Positions 36,001 to 47,309 of a stretch of DNA of 64,000 nucleotides are shown here, piece after piece (position 1 is the stretch's first letter; each line of letters starts with the position of its first letter). This stretch comes from Malus domestica. Taxonomy: Eukaryota > Streptophyta > Magnoliopsida > Rosales > Rosaceae. The stretch covers positions 37,035,001 to 37,099,000 of the forward strand of contig NC_091663.1 in NCBI RefSeq assembly GCF_042453785.1, given 5' to 3'. Below the pieces are notes generated by a model. The model made no database searches, was not told where the DNA came from, and saw only the letters and a program-made list of their open reading frames with translations. The position numbers were made by a program, and so were the translations under genes.

Positions 36001-37634
36001 ATTAACACCAATCGTAGTTATAATCTAGGACGAACAAGGTGCCACTTCGTTACCGATCAAGTTAACATGAAGGTTTTATCAACTATCACAATCTCATTTA
36101 AATCATCTCATAGAGCTTTAGTGTCAAGTCAACAGTTGCCAGATGAATTAGCAACTGTGAAAACAATAGGTGACACTAAGTTTCCAAAAATTATCTTATA
36201 AAACAATAAATTCAATCAAGCGTACTCGCCTGTGAGATACATACCTTATTTAATTCAAGAAGCCTTGAACCGTCCTTTAGGTGAGCATCTTTAACCTGCT
36301 CATCATAAACTAATGAAGCAATTTTCTTCTCAAATTCGGTTCTAGGTTTGAAATCAGATGCCCTTGAAGATCGTAAATCCATATCATCATCAAAATATAT
36401 GGTAGGCGCCTCCCTGTTCCTCTTAATGATTGGTTCCCACTTTCGCAGTTCTTCCTTTGATTTTTCATGTGCTGCCATCCTCTCCAATTTCTCTTGGTCT
36501 GCTTTTGGAAGCGGAGCTGGAGTAGGAACGGATTTCTTTTCAAGATGATGTATTCTCTTTCTCAGTTTGCTATAACCAGATTTTCCGTGGAGAGGATTCA
36601 GAAGGTCTTCAATACTAACGGGCCCTTCACCATCCAAAGTATCACGAGTAGGGTTATACTCAGACTCGGGATATGCCTCTGATACAACAACATTGGTATT
36701 CCTCTTCCTCTTCCCTGACAAAGACATTATATTCACAGGCAGTCAAGTCACTAACAAATATCCTCAAGTCATGGGTAGTTAACTCTGAATGCATAATCGA
36801 AGATTTTAAACAAATCCCGTCTTCGAAATTGCATCCATTTAGTTATAAACCATAAACACAATGTAAATTTGGCTGTAAAGTATAAGCATTGTCTTACCTT
36901 CAAAAGCCAGAATTCGTGTGATTCCTTGCCTTCCATCATCATCATCATCATCATCTTCACCCCCACCCTCTCCAGCGTCCCCCATGTCATTGTCATCATC
37001 ATCAGATGACACATTTTCATCCTACAATGAATACAGACAGTATCAATGACAGAAATTCGAGAAAACCGAGCTCAAATTCTTGTTATTATACAACGCAAGA
37101 CCAAGCTCTGCAAAGTAAGATACATCCTCGTCTTCGAAGAACACATTTTCATCCTGTCGTAAAATTATAAATACAGATAGTATTGATAACAGAAATTCAA
37201 GAGAAAATAGCACAAATTCATGGTACTATGCAAATCAAGAACAATCACTACAAAGCAAAATATTACAAAAACACACAAATACACGAATGAGACATTGTAA
37301 TCCAATAGTAGCGAACCTCAAATTCTTCAGGAAGCTGGTACTCGAGGTTCTCGACCGGGTCGAACCGGCGGTTCTTCCTTTTCTCCTCCTCCGGTAGCTC
37401 CTCTTCGTACTCGTAAAAGTCCCGGCCATAAACCTCCGCCTCATCGGAATCAATCTCTTCATCTTCGATAGGGTTTAAGCGTTCGACCTCCTTTCGGAGA
37501 ACGTTGGGCAAACGAGGGCCTTTTCTATCTCTTGCATCGGCGCCTTTCTGCTTCTTGCCGCCGGGCTTGCCTCTCTTTCCCTTTGCCTTGTCTCCGCCGC
37601 CACCGTCCCTGGATTTTCGCTTCGTCTGCGCCAT
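33054..37634 (-). CDS. UTP14: U3 snoRNA-associated protein 14 (UTP14), rRNA processing
   Basis: Twelve exons on the minus strand: 37634-37317, 37153-37124, 37021-36898, 36714-36245, 35827-35606, 35467-35126, 34984-34613, 34522-34442, 34334-34251, 34163-33780, 33589-33458, 33242-33054, giving 915 residues. Start: MAQTKRKSRDGGGG followed by a basic stretch. Family blocks are KIKSKTYHRLLKKDRLKA, ERMTLRHKGTSKWTKRIKER, QAFAADYVEDEFEKEKQE, LLPGWGQWTH and RPGVIIRPVEFEEM. Acidic/Ser runs (about residues 120-150 and in exon 6) are typical. UTP14 is an SSU-processome component that activates the helicase Dhr1 in yeast during 18S rRNA maturation in the nucleolus. Exon 2 (10 codons) looks like a partial tandem copy of the start of exon 3. 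Confidence 0.94.
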
Positions 37635-37836
37635 GTCGTCGGTGTGAAGAAAGGAAGGCGCGGTTTCGGGCGGCGAATTTGCAGCCTATTTGTGCAGTGA
37701 CGGTGAGCAGTGAGGACTCGGCAAACCTATTACTTGGGAACAGACCTCCGATAAATTTAAAAATAAAAAATAAAAGTAAAAGAAGAAAATGAAAATTTGA
37801 CCCGTGGTCCTTGACCACTAAACTCTATCTCATTAA

Positions 37837-38496
37837 GAGCAAGTCCACCTTAAAGATTTTGTGCCATCATCCAGTGTATTTATTCACTCAAATAAACAGT
37901 AATAGACTCCTGCGTAATACGCCAAAGCATTTTCACCCCTAACAAAAAATAGCCTAGTCTATTTTATTAAAATATTATTATTATTTATTATAAAATAATA
38001 ATTTTATTTTTAATTTCTGAATTTATAAAAAATAAAATAATAATAATAATATCTAAATTTATTAAAAAATTTCTGTATTTTTTAAAAGTGAAATTCTTAA
38101 TTTTTTGGGGTAAAAAACATGCACCGTTGATCTGTGATCGAACGGTCCAATTTAAAAGTAAAATTTAATTTTTTTTTACCGTTGGAAATCCAACGGTCTA
38201 GAATAACTAGCTGTTGGAAATCCGACGGCTATGAGCATGCCACGTCACTAATGGGGCTCTGGAGCACAAGTGGGCTAACAGCCCTCTGCAACCTTGTCGC
38301 CTACTCGCGGCCACGCGCGATTGTCGTGCACGCGCCAGCCAAATAGGTCGGCTTCTTGCTCAGTCAAATTTGGGCTAGCCTAGAGACCAGCTTGGGCTGC
38401 GTCCTAGGCAAAAGGGTCGGCTGGAGTGGATTGACAGGCTCCCAGCCTGATTTTTGTACTTTGTGCTGGGCAAATTCCACTCCGGTGGACTTGCTC
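37837..38496. mobile_element. Harbinger/Tourist-like element, 660 bp
   Basis: Perfect inverted ends GAGCAAGTCCACC / GGTGGACTTGCTC are flanked by TAA on both sides (37834-37836, 38497-38499), the expected 3-bp target duplication. The interior changes from very AT-rich (37970-38100) to GC-rich (38220-38460). It sits 200 bp upstream of the UTP14 start. Confidence 0.85.
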
Positions 38497-38612
38497 TAAG
38501 TGGCGTCGGCTGTATAAATTTTAGAACATCATTGTGTTCAGTTTTGCGCTAAGTCCTCCTTAACTCTAATGTTTTGCGCCAAGTCTCTAGAATCAACAAA
38601 AATAATTAAAGT

Positions 38613-38775
38613 ATTAAACATCGTGTGTGTATAAAGTTGAAAGAGAGTGTGTATTTCATTTTCCAGGCGCTAGGCTCCAGCACACTGTCCGATTAGCTCT
38701 AATGTCTTTTAGAACCTTGAATTAAACATCGTGTGTGTATAAAGTTGAAAGAGTGTGTATTTCATTTTCCATCAC
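38613..38775. repeat. Direct repeat upstream of RPL13
   Basis: ATTAAACATCGTGTGTGTAT followed by AAAGTTGAAAGAG and TGTGTATTTCATTTTCCA occurs at about 38613 and again at about 38721, a period near 108 bp. Confidence 0.8.
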
Positions 38776-38854
38776 TTGAATTGCATTTCACAATGTGAGC
38801 ACTTGAAAATTTCACTGTACAGCAAAAACAAACGCAGTATATGTTTTGGACCAT

Positions 38855-39038
38855 CTTTGTGTATTGGGCCTTCATGGGCCTTAATCAACTGCAATTTAAA
38901 CTGTCATGAGAATCGAAGCCTGGCCCATGACCCGAAAAGACTCATTGCCATCTTTATAAAATCCAAAAACCCTAGCACACCAGTCCTTCTTACTGCCGCG
39001 TGAGAGCGAGAAAGAAGAACATCCGGCGATTTCATCAG
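38855..39038 (+). promoter_or_regulatory. RPL13 promoter and leader exon
   Basis: TGGGCC site II motifs at 38865-38870 and 38875-38880, an inverted one at 38922-38927, TATA-like TTTATAAA at 38953-38960 and telo-box-like AAACCCTA at 38967-38974. A leader exon probably ends at 39038 (TTCATCAG|GT), with the acceptor at 39478-39479 (TTATAG), 8 bases before the ATG. Confidence 0.7.
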
Positions 39039-39486
39039 GTTCTCCCTCTACTTTCTCTTTCCCTATCTATCTTTCTGTAGAAATCTATCACTATTTCTGT
39101 CTCGATTCAGTGTTATTTTCGTTTCGATGTGTTTTTGGGTCTCCATACGAAGATCCAGGTGTTTTAATTTGCAAATATTTAGGGTTTATTGTTTCTGCAA
39201 TCTTGTGTATTTTCCTTAATTTTGGTTTTGTATCGGTTAGGTCACTGAGTTCTTATCAATATATTGATTGAACTGGAAAACAATTTTATGTTGGAATCTG
39301 CTTCTGCTGGAAAATGTATTACATTTTCTGAAAGTTTTGTTTTTTTTTTTTTTTTTAATATTCTGAGCTTTTTGCGTAAATTGTGCATTTGGATTTCTTG
39401 GTGAAGTTGAAAAATGAAAATTACGTATTCTGTTCCCATGGATGTTGTTTCTGAATTATGCGATTCGATTGCGTTATAGGTAAGCC

Positions 39487-40847
39487 ATGGTGAAGCACAA
39501 CAACGTTATCCCGAGCTCTCACTTCAGGAAGCATTGGCAGAACTATGTCAAGACCTGGTTCAACCAACCTGCTAGGAAGACCCGCAGAAGAACTGGTGAG
39601 AGGCAGTATATTTGTGTCAAGTATGACACGAAAGTCGAGTCTGCTGAACTTTGTGAACTGTAATTTGTTGTATGACTGACTTTGAGTGTTCTAAAATTTC
39701 ATCAGCCCGACAGAAGAAGGCTGTGAAGATCTTCCCCCGTCCAACCACTGGTCCGCTCCGTCCCATTGTTCATGGACAGACATTGAAGTATAACATGAAA
39801 GTGAGGGCTGGCAGGGGCTTTACTCTAGAGGAGTTGAAGGTCAGTCGGTTGATTTTACGACAATGCTATAACTTTGTGGAACTAGTGTTATTTCTTATGG
39901 GTAGCTGATATATTGCTTATAATATGCCTGTGTTGATTTTGGTATGCATGTCTTAACGTGAACTGCTTCATTTCGTTCTTTTGTTTTTTCCCCGTGTCAA
40001 TTATGAAAACCAGAAGTTTAAACATATCTGGCGTGTATTACATTAGGGGAATGATTTTCTTTGGTTTATTCAATCCAATGGCTAGAAATTGATAGGCGAG
40101 CTTAGGAGAAGGTGTATGGAGATCACTTCCCTTACATTAGTTTTTTTTTTTTCAAGTTAAATACAAAAGGTATTATTTGAGTATATGAATTACATATTGT
40201 TCCTTTTTAAACATTTCAGTTCCATTGGATTATTCAAGAATGCATGCTATAAATATGGTCTAAAAATAGGCATTCGCAAGTTAACTTTATGTTGGTTTAT
40301 TTTGCTTAAGATTTCAACGAATGCATTTTTATATGATGGTTTTAACAATTTGTTTACCTTTCTTGCTTATCAGTCTGCTGGGATTCCAAAGAAACTTGCA
40401 CCAACCATTGGAATTTCAGTTGATCATCGCAGGAAGAACCGTTCTCTTGAGGGACTTCAAGCTAATGTGCAGCGCCTGAAGACATACAAGGCCAAATTAG
40501 TGGTCTTCCCAAGACGCGCTAAGCAGTTCAAGGTGATGTTAAGTGGTTGATGTAGATTAATTGAAAGCTGTTTTTCTGTGTACATGGTATCTTATCTACA
40601 TGTGTGTATTTGTTTTTTGTTACAGGCCGGCGATTCTCCTGCAGAGGAGCTTGCCAATGCCACCCAGCTCCACGCCCCCTACCTTCCAATTGCACGCGAG
40701 AAGCCTACAGTTGAGCTTGTGAAGGTTACTGATGAGTTGAAGTCGTTCAAGGCATATGACAAACTCCGTGTGGAGAGGATGAACAAACGCCATGTTGGTG
40801 CCAGGCTTAAGAAGGCAGCTGAGGCCGAAAAGGAAGAAAAGAAATAG
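39487..40847 (+). CDS. RPL13: 60S ribosomal protein L13 (eL13)
   Basis: Four coding exons, 39487-39595, 39706-39839, 40374-40532, 40626-40847, give 207 residues, the normal eL13 length. Sequence blocks: [68 protein letters not shown] and RRAKQFK. The C-terminus is Lys/Glu-rich ([12 protein letters not shown]). It is a structural protein of the cytosolic large subunit. The start follows a short leader intron, an arrangement common in plant ribosomal-protein genes. Confidence 0.97.
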
Positions 40848-41329
40848 AGAACCTTTACCCTTTAACGAGCCACTAGAATCGTCACCTGTTCTCGAAGGAG
40901 TTTTGTTTTGGTTGATTACCTGTTTTCTGAACTTTTTACTTGGATCCATTAATGTTAGATTTTGTAATGTCACTTGAGTTGGTGGAATTTAAAGAGTTTA
41001 TGCTTTGTGTTTATGTGCTCGGTTCTTATTGTCGGATTTGGCCTTCTGATTGCACTTGTTTTGGATTTTTGATATCTTGAATGCATTAGTCTGAATATGT
41101 ACTGAATATATATCGTTTTAATGCATTTTAAGTGATTTTTGGATGGAGAATGACTTATACCGAACAAGTTTAGGTGTTTTCGGCGTTCGGTTTGAATAAT
41201 GTCACGCGTAAAAATATTTAAATATGACATTATATAACTCACGTTTTCAAAACGATTCTGGGAATTTTTGCATGATTCATTACAAGCTAAATGACTCGCC
41301 CTCACATGTTTTTTAACAATATTAGTTTA

Positions 41330-41620
41330 GGAGAGAAGATTTTTTTACTCATAAAATATAATTGGGGGGCCGTTATTAGTATATCTTATTTTTTCTTATT
41401 TTTCAACTTTAAAATTAATAGAAAATAGTTTCGTGATCTAATAAATTGTAAAATTATATCAAAACATTTTCTTAGTTCCCACGCAAAAAAAAATTCTAAA
41501 ACTAAAAATTTTATTTTATTTTTTTCACAAAAAGTGTGAGTTATAAGTTATGACCCATGTTTTGATAACGATTTTAGTAATTTTTATAAGATTCATCATA
41601 ACAATTTTAAAATTAGTAGT
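41330..41620. repeat. Tandem repeat array, left part
   Basis: Diverged unit containing AATTAATAGAAAATAGTTT, AAAACATTTTCTTAGTTCCC, CACAAAAAGTGTGAGTTATA and AAGATTCATCATAA. The same order of motifs recurs at 42520-43544 and 45575-46100, so this is the left edge of one array later split by LINE insertions. Confidence 0.65.
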
Positions 41621-42519
41621 CCATTGGGAATTTGTTTATTTCAGAGAATAGAGGAGAGCTTTGGTGGTTGGTTGATTGATATGGCGAAAAAAAATAAAAA
41701 AGGACAGCTTTGAGTTGCTTTTGGTGTTGGTGTGGAGCGTATGGAAGGCTCGTAACGAATTTATTTGGAAAGGTGTGGATGTTTCCCCAGTGGATGTGCA
41801 ACTTAAAGCCCAATCTTGGTTGACGGAGTTTAAGAAATGGAATGAGGTTCAATCACCTCCACCAACGGTTCGTGTTCACAAGTGGAAACTTCCGGAGTTT
41901 GGATGGATAAAGTGTAACTTTGATGCGGCTTGGGAGGAGAATGGTTTGTATGGGGGTATAGGAATTGTGGTTCGAAACGCCACAGGAGGTTTTATAGCTG
42001 CAATGGCTTCGCGGGAGACTGGTATCACTTCGGCTCTGCATGCAGAGGCAGTTGCTGCACGCAGTGCAGCGTTGTTTGCTCGGCATTGGCGTGAACAACT
42101 GGTGCAGGTGGAAGGCGATGCTTTAATGGTGGTTTCCGCTATACAGAGTGCGGGAACAGCTTTCTTGGGTCACTTTGGTCATCTGTTTGCTGATACCAGG
42201 CGCATCTTGCAAGAATTCAAGCAATGGAAGATTTCTTTCAACCCAAGGGAGACGAATAAAGTGGCTCATCGGCTAGCAAGGTGGAGTCTAACGGTTAATC
42301 ATCATATTTCTTGGTTTGAAGAACCCCCTGATATTATATCTGATTTATTATTGGAGGATAGTCTTTCTTGTTAATTTGGTGCGGGACACTCTTTTTTCCT
42401 TCGATCGGGTTGAAAGCCCTGGCATGGTTTTTATTGAGGCCCATTGTTAGCACCCTATCCTTGAATTGTACGTTTTATCTTCATTTCAATGAATATCGTA
42501 CTTGCTTCAAAAAAAAAAA
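41621..42519 (+). pseudogene. LINE fragment, RNase H domain and 3' tail
   Basis: An open stretch at 41676-42374 codes for about 232 residues ending in a plant LINE RNase H domain (RVT_3): CNFDAAWEENGLYGGIGIVV with the first Asp, ALHAEAVAARSAAL with the Glu, QVEGDALMVV with the second Asp, and NKVAHRLARWSL with the His. A short 3' UTR ends in a poly-A run at 42509-42519. The preceding segment ESFGGWLIDMAKKNKKG is in another frame, so there is a frameshift near 41690; endonuclease and most of the reverse transcriptase are missing. This is a 5'-truncated retroelement, not a host gene. Confidence 0.85.
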
Positions 42520-43544
42520 ATGGAGTCATTCTCGTTCATGTTTCCTCAAATTAGTTTAGAACGTTCCAAAGATTTCGACACATAAAAATATATTTGGGGG
42601 GCCCTCTATTCGTTTATATTATTTCTCATAAAATATATTTGGGGATTAGTTTATATAATTATTTCTACTTTTCAACTTAAAAAATTAATAAAAATAGTTT
42701 TGCGGTCTAACAAATTGTAGAATCACATCCAAAGGTCTTACAACATTTTCGATAGTCTCACGAAAAGTATTTCCTAAAAATAATTTTTTTTTATTTTTCA
42801 CAGAAACTGTGAGCTATAACCCACATTTTAAAAGTGATTTTGGGAATTTTACAAGATTCATTATAGCCAAAATTCGAGTCATTCTCGTCGCACCACATGT
42901 TTCGTGAAATTGTTCAAGAAATTTTAAAAATTTTAGACAAATAAAAATTTATTTGGTGGATGCTCTGTTTGTTTATTTTATTTTTCTACTTTTCAAATTT
43001 AAAAATTAGTAGAAATTAGATTTAGGATCTCATAAATTGAAGAATCATGGCAAAAAGTCTTGCAACATTTTCCTTAGCTCCATAAAAGTATTTCCCAAGA
43101 CTAAAAATTTCAATATTTTCACAAAAATCGTGAGTTATAACCCACATTTTAAAAGTGATTTTGGAAATTTTTACAACATTCATTATAAGCCAAAATTCTA
43201 GTCACTGTTGTCGCATCGCATGTTTCTTGAAATTAGTTTAGGACATTCCTAAGATTTTCGACACATAAAAATATATTTGGTGGACCCTCTATTATTATTC
43301 TTTTATTTTTCAACTTTAAAAACCAACAAAATTAGTTTCCAGACCGCAACATTTTCCTTAGCTCCCATGCAAAAATTTCTTAAAATTAAAAGTTTCAATT
43401 TTTCCCCCCTCATGTTTTCAAATAGATTTTGTAATTTTTACAAAGTTCATTATAAGACAAAATTTTAGTCATTACCATCGCACGACATGTTTGTTGATAT
43501 TACTTTAGGACATTTTGGTTTCAACACTTTAAAAATTAAAAATA
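42520..43544. repeat. Tandem repeat array, central part
   Basis: About three diverged units of roughly 280-360 bp, each with AAAAATATATTTGG(G/T)G, a CAACATTTTC(C/G)-TTAGCTCC-like block, CACAAAAA-CTGTGAGTTATAACCC, TTTTAAAAGTGATTTTGG and AATTCGAGTCATTCTCGTCG. Unit starts lie near 42582, 42941 and 43260. No coding potential. Confidence 0.8.
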
Positions 43545-43561
43545 TATTTGGGGAGCACTTT

Positions 43562-45555
43562 ATTTTTTTTCCGAAAGATAGGAATTTTATTGAACTTAAA
43601 TACGAATTGTTCCATGTGCGTCTTCTACTAAAATATTAAAAAGAAATTCTGGTTCTAACTCATCCCAGCCAAATCTTCCGCCATGCTTAACAACGTACAC
43701 CACTATCGAAAGGGCTGCACGATTACAATGACGAGGGGTAAGGCGGTAACTCACCAACAAAAATAAGCTTCCCATTCTCCAAATATCTTGGAGGTAAATC
43801 TCAAGAGTCGCATCAATTGCAATCTCTTTATTGATCATCTGAATCAATCCCTTGGAATCCAATTCAACCACCAACCTAGAACTATCCCCCATATTTCTCC
43901 CCACAATCGCCTCTAATCCCTATCGGACTGCCTCCGTCTTCGCCATAATTGCATCCCCAAACCGTCCCCCTCCTTCCCCTCCCACAAGCTTTGGAAGTCC
44001 TGCAAAATCCCGAAGCACCCACCCAACCCCTCATTCCTTCGTATCTTCCCTCCATGCCGCATCATAGTTCAATTTCAGCTCTCCAAATGCCGATTTTTGC
44101 CAGCACCTCACTCCCTCCCCAATCCCCGTCCCCATCTGTTGCCTATCCCCAATTCCCGTGCCGTCCTAAGTCCCCACCCCTGACGTCCTAGCCCCTCTGT
44201 ATTCCCCTCCCTCCCCCACCGTGTCCCCCAAAGTATCCCTAAATTCTACCAATTGCCGCTGCCATAACTCAACAACCACAAGTGGTAAAATCTATACCCC
44301 TTTGACGATCACCTCATTCCTACATTTTCAAATACGCCAAAATCCAAACACCACCTGCTGCAACATCACCTCAGCATCCACCTCCTTCTCCAAACGTTGC
44401 ATAATCCACTGCCATCCGTCTATGAACTCATTGACCCCATCACCATCATATTAATTTGTAATGACATCCCAAACCAAAATGCACGACTAAAATCACAAGC
44501 AAAGAAAATACGAGTCTCTGTTTCGTCACCCGCTCCGCACAAATCACATTTATTCACCACATTAATCCGTCGACACTCCAAGTTGTGCCTAACTGCCAAA
44601 GCCTTTCTACAAGCCTTCCAAATAAAGAAATGGAGTTTATTTCGCATTGTAAGAGACCAAATCCTCTTCTAAATCCCTCCCAGTGTACCGGAAGAGCTCG
44701 ACATCCCACTTCCTTTTCTTCCAAGCTCACCATTCTTCATCATATCCATCACAACGTAATATCCCAACCTTACCGAATACAACCCATTCTTTGTATAATG
44801 CCAAATTTGTTTGTCCTCACACCCAAGTCTACTAATCAGTATAGTTCGAATCAAATCCAAATCATCCGGAGACACCAATGCCGCAACCTCCTCCAATGTC
44901 ACATCCCAGTCCTGGCTCCACCGTAGCACGATATTGTCCGCTTTTTGGCCCCTCCACGCCCTCATGATTTTGTTTCTGAGAACTCACACGAGAACTTCCT
45001 AGTAGGTCACCCATTTTGAGAATGCTCTCACCCGAACTCGCTTAACTTCGGAGTTCTGATGTAACCCGAAGCCAATGAGTTCCCAAAAGACCTCGTGTTA
45101 TATGAAGGTGGGCAGACACATATAAGGCACATCACCCCTTCTCCGTTAGTCAATGTGGAAGGTTACATCCAATCTCCACCCCTGCCTATCCGCCCTAATC
45201 AACTCGGACACCTTAAGATCTAGAGCCCAAGGATCCGCCACCCTAACCAACTCCTCATTCCCCACCCTCCACCGTAGACCTTGGTCCAAAATTTGTCTCC
45301 CCCACAAAATACCTTTTCACCCCTAGGATAACTTATTTTGCCTACCCGCCTCCAAAAAAGATGTGTTGGGAAAGTATTTATCCTTTAACACCCTGCTAAG
45401 CATCGACTCCAGCTTCCTTAACACCCTCCAACTAATTTTAGCAAGCATGGCCACATTAAAACCCATGAGATCTCTAAAGCCCAATCCTCCAACCTTCTTA
45501 CTCTCAGTCAATTTATCCCACGCTACCCAGTGACAAAAGCTAGTCTTTGATTGAC
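43562..45555 (-). mobile_element. 5'-truncated LINE retrotransposon split by a solo LTR
   Basis: Minus-strand decayed coding blocks in order: reverse-transcriptase C-terminus with KVGGLGFRDLMGFNVAMLAK (about 45511-45323), WRVGNEELVRVADPWALDL (near 45270-45210), then after the solo LTR IWHYTKNGLYSVRLGYYV, a zinc-binding RVT domain with KCDLCGAGDET and HFFIWKACR (44647-44420), and an RNase H remnant with VELDSKGLIQMI (43904-43596). A poly-A (T run at 43562-43569 on plus) marks the 3' end. Near-identical 19-bp flanks TATTTGGGGAGCAC(T/C)TTAT at 43545-43563 and 45556-45574 are the target duplication. Multiple stops; not functional. Confidence 0.88.
44897..45167 (-). mobile_element. Solo LTR of a Cassandra-type TRIM with 5S rRNA-like core
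   Basis: 271 bp with TG...CA ends, flanked by a perfect 5-bp target duplication TCCAA (44892-44896 and 45168-45172). On the minus strand it contains CATCAGAACTCCGAAGTTAA, GCGAGTTCGGGTGAGAGCA and ATGGGTGACCTACTAGGAAG, the internal-control-region part of plant 5S rRNA, which is the hallmark of Cassandra LTRs. No internal domain or second LTR is present, so it is a solo LTR left by recombination. It lies inside the LINE at 43562-45555. Confidence 0.92.
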
Positions 45556-45574
45556 TATTTGGGGAGCACCTTAT

Positions 45575-46100
45575 TAGTTCATATGATTTTTAACGTTTCA
45601 ACTTTAAAAATCAATGAAAAATAGTTTTGGGACCACATAAATGGTAGGAACACATCTAAATGTCTTACAATATTTTCTTTAGCTCCCACGCAAAATATTT
45701 TTTAAAACTAAAAATTTAATTTTTTTTTTCACAAAAACTGTGAGTTATAACCTGCGTTTTCAAAGCGATTTTGGAAATTTTTACAAGATTTATTATAAGT
45801 CAAAATTCGAGTCATTCTCGTCGCACCACATGCTTCCTGAAATTAGTTTAGGATATTCCAAATATTCTCGACAGACAAATTTGGGGGGCCTCCATTAGTT
45901 TAAAAATAAACAAAAATATTTTTAGGACCACATAAATGGTAAGATTACATACAAAGATCTGTCAACATTTTCCTTAGATTCCCGTAAAATATTTCCTAAA
46001 ACTAAAAATTTTAATTTTTTCCACAAAATCTGGGAGATATAACTAACGTTATCAAAGTGATTTTGAGAATTTTACAAGATTCATTATGTGAGTTTAGAAA
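45575..46100. repeat. Tandem repeat array, right part
   Basis: Continues the array after the LINE: CAAAAACTGTGAGTTATAAC near 45733, AAATTCGAGTCATTCTCGTC near 45802, and another unit start near 45880. It fades out at about 46100. Confidence 0.75.
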
Positions 46101-47270
46101 ATGTCGGAAACATATCTCAACATGTTGGATTTTTTTGGAGTTAAACTCACCTTGATATTCACTTTGTTTTTTTAGGTTACATTGGAGGGTTTCGAAACTA
46201 GACCAAGCCTATTTCTACATTTACTTTTATATAAGTTATTCCATGCGTTGTAATTAATATCAAACTCACTTTCATCTAAGTCATTTTGACAGTGGTAAAT
46301 AACAAAGCATCATGTCAATGTCCATGTCGTCTTCCTTCATGAAAACCTCCATTTTTGACGGTGCTTATTACAAATCTTTACATGCAACGATCATTTCAAT
46401 GGCAGTAGACCCTTATTTCTTCATATGGTAGCCTTTCTTCATGGAGACATTCACTAGGTATCAAACAAAATGCTAGAAAGATCCCAAATTATTTATGATT
46501 CAATCCCATCCTAATGAGGTAATAAGGTGAAATCCATCTTAAACAAGCAAAGTTTTAGTTTATGTTCCAACGAAAGAGGAGAACACCAACCTCTCTTGTT
46601 TTCTTATTCCACAATACCTGGCCTATACAACCTGTATAAATTCTAATTAGTCAATCTTTTACATTAGTCCTTGTATAAGTACATAACTTTATAGTATAAA
46701 TACATCAAAATAACATGAACCCGTCACAAAAGTTGAATTATATCTACAAACATCACGCGGTGTAAATTTGTTTGAACAAATAGAATTTATTCCAATCGTA
46801 AAGATTATCACTTGAATTGCATTTCACATTGAAAATCACTTGAAATTTTAAAAAACGTCTGGGACATCTTTCTTTATTCTTTGAAGTGCTCAAGAATCTT
46901 ACAATTTACTGGTAGGTTTACGAAGTCACAGTGCAGATTAATAAGCTAGGGTCCAGAAAGTTGAGTACCAGTAGAAAAGTAAATGAAAAATGAAAAGAAG
47001 AGAGGGAAAAAAAAAAAGACAATTGAATTGCATGGAGCATACGCGCATGCATTCGATAATAAAAAAATGCATGCATGCCCGATAAAGAAAAAGTAAAACC
47101 CATTAAGTACTCACACAAATTTTATAAACACCTGCGGAACTTGGGAGCAAATAAATTACGGCATAAGAAAGAGTAGAATATATGTAACAATTGTTTGAGT
47201 GGTTGCGGATATTACCTGCACTGTAACAGCGGGAGATCAAGAACTTGCATGGATGTCTGAACTCTGAGTT
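46101..47270. other. Intergenic, AT-rich
   Basis: No gene, RNA or clear element seen. Short frames here have no family resemblance. Confidence 0.5.
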
Positions 47271-47271
47271 A

Positions 47272-47294
47272 GAGAGAGAGAGAGAGAGAGAGAG
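47272..47294. repeat. (GA)n microsatellite downstream of MIR164
   Basis: GA repeat just 3' (on the minus strand) of the miR164 hairpin, possibly within the primary transcript. Confidence 0.85.
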
Positions 47295-47309
47295 ACAATA
47301 GGTGAGGAA

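Noticed and set aside
39840-40373. snoRNA in RPL13 intron
   Set aside because: I looked for box C/D pairs in the RPL13 and RPL22 introns and saw none with convincing C and D boxes and terminal stem.
41676-42374. 232-residue intron-less frame as a host RNase H gene
   Set aside because: Domain type, the upstream frameshifted LINE remnant and the poly-A tail show a truncated LINE, not a host gene.
44965-45110. 5S rRNA gene
   Set aside because: Only part of 5S is present, it is diverged, single, and enclosed in an LTR with TG/CA ends and a target duplication.
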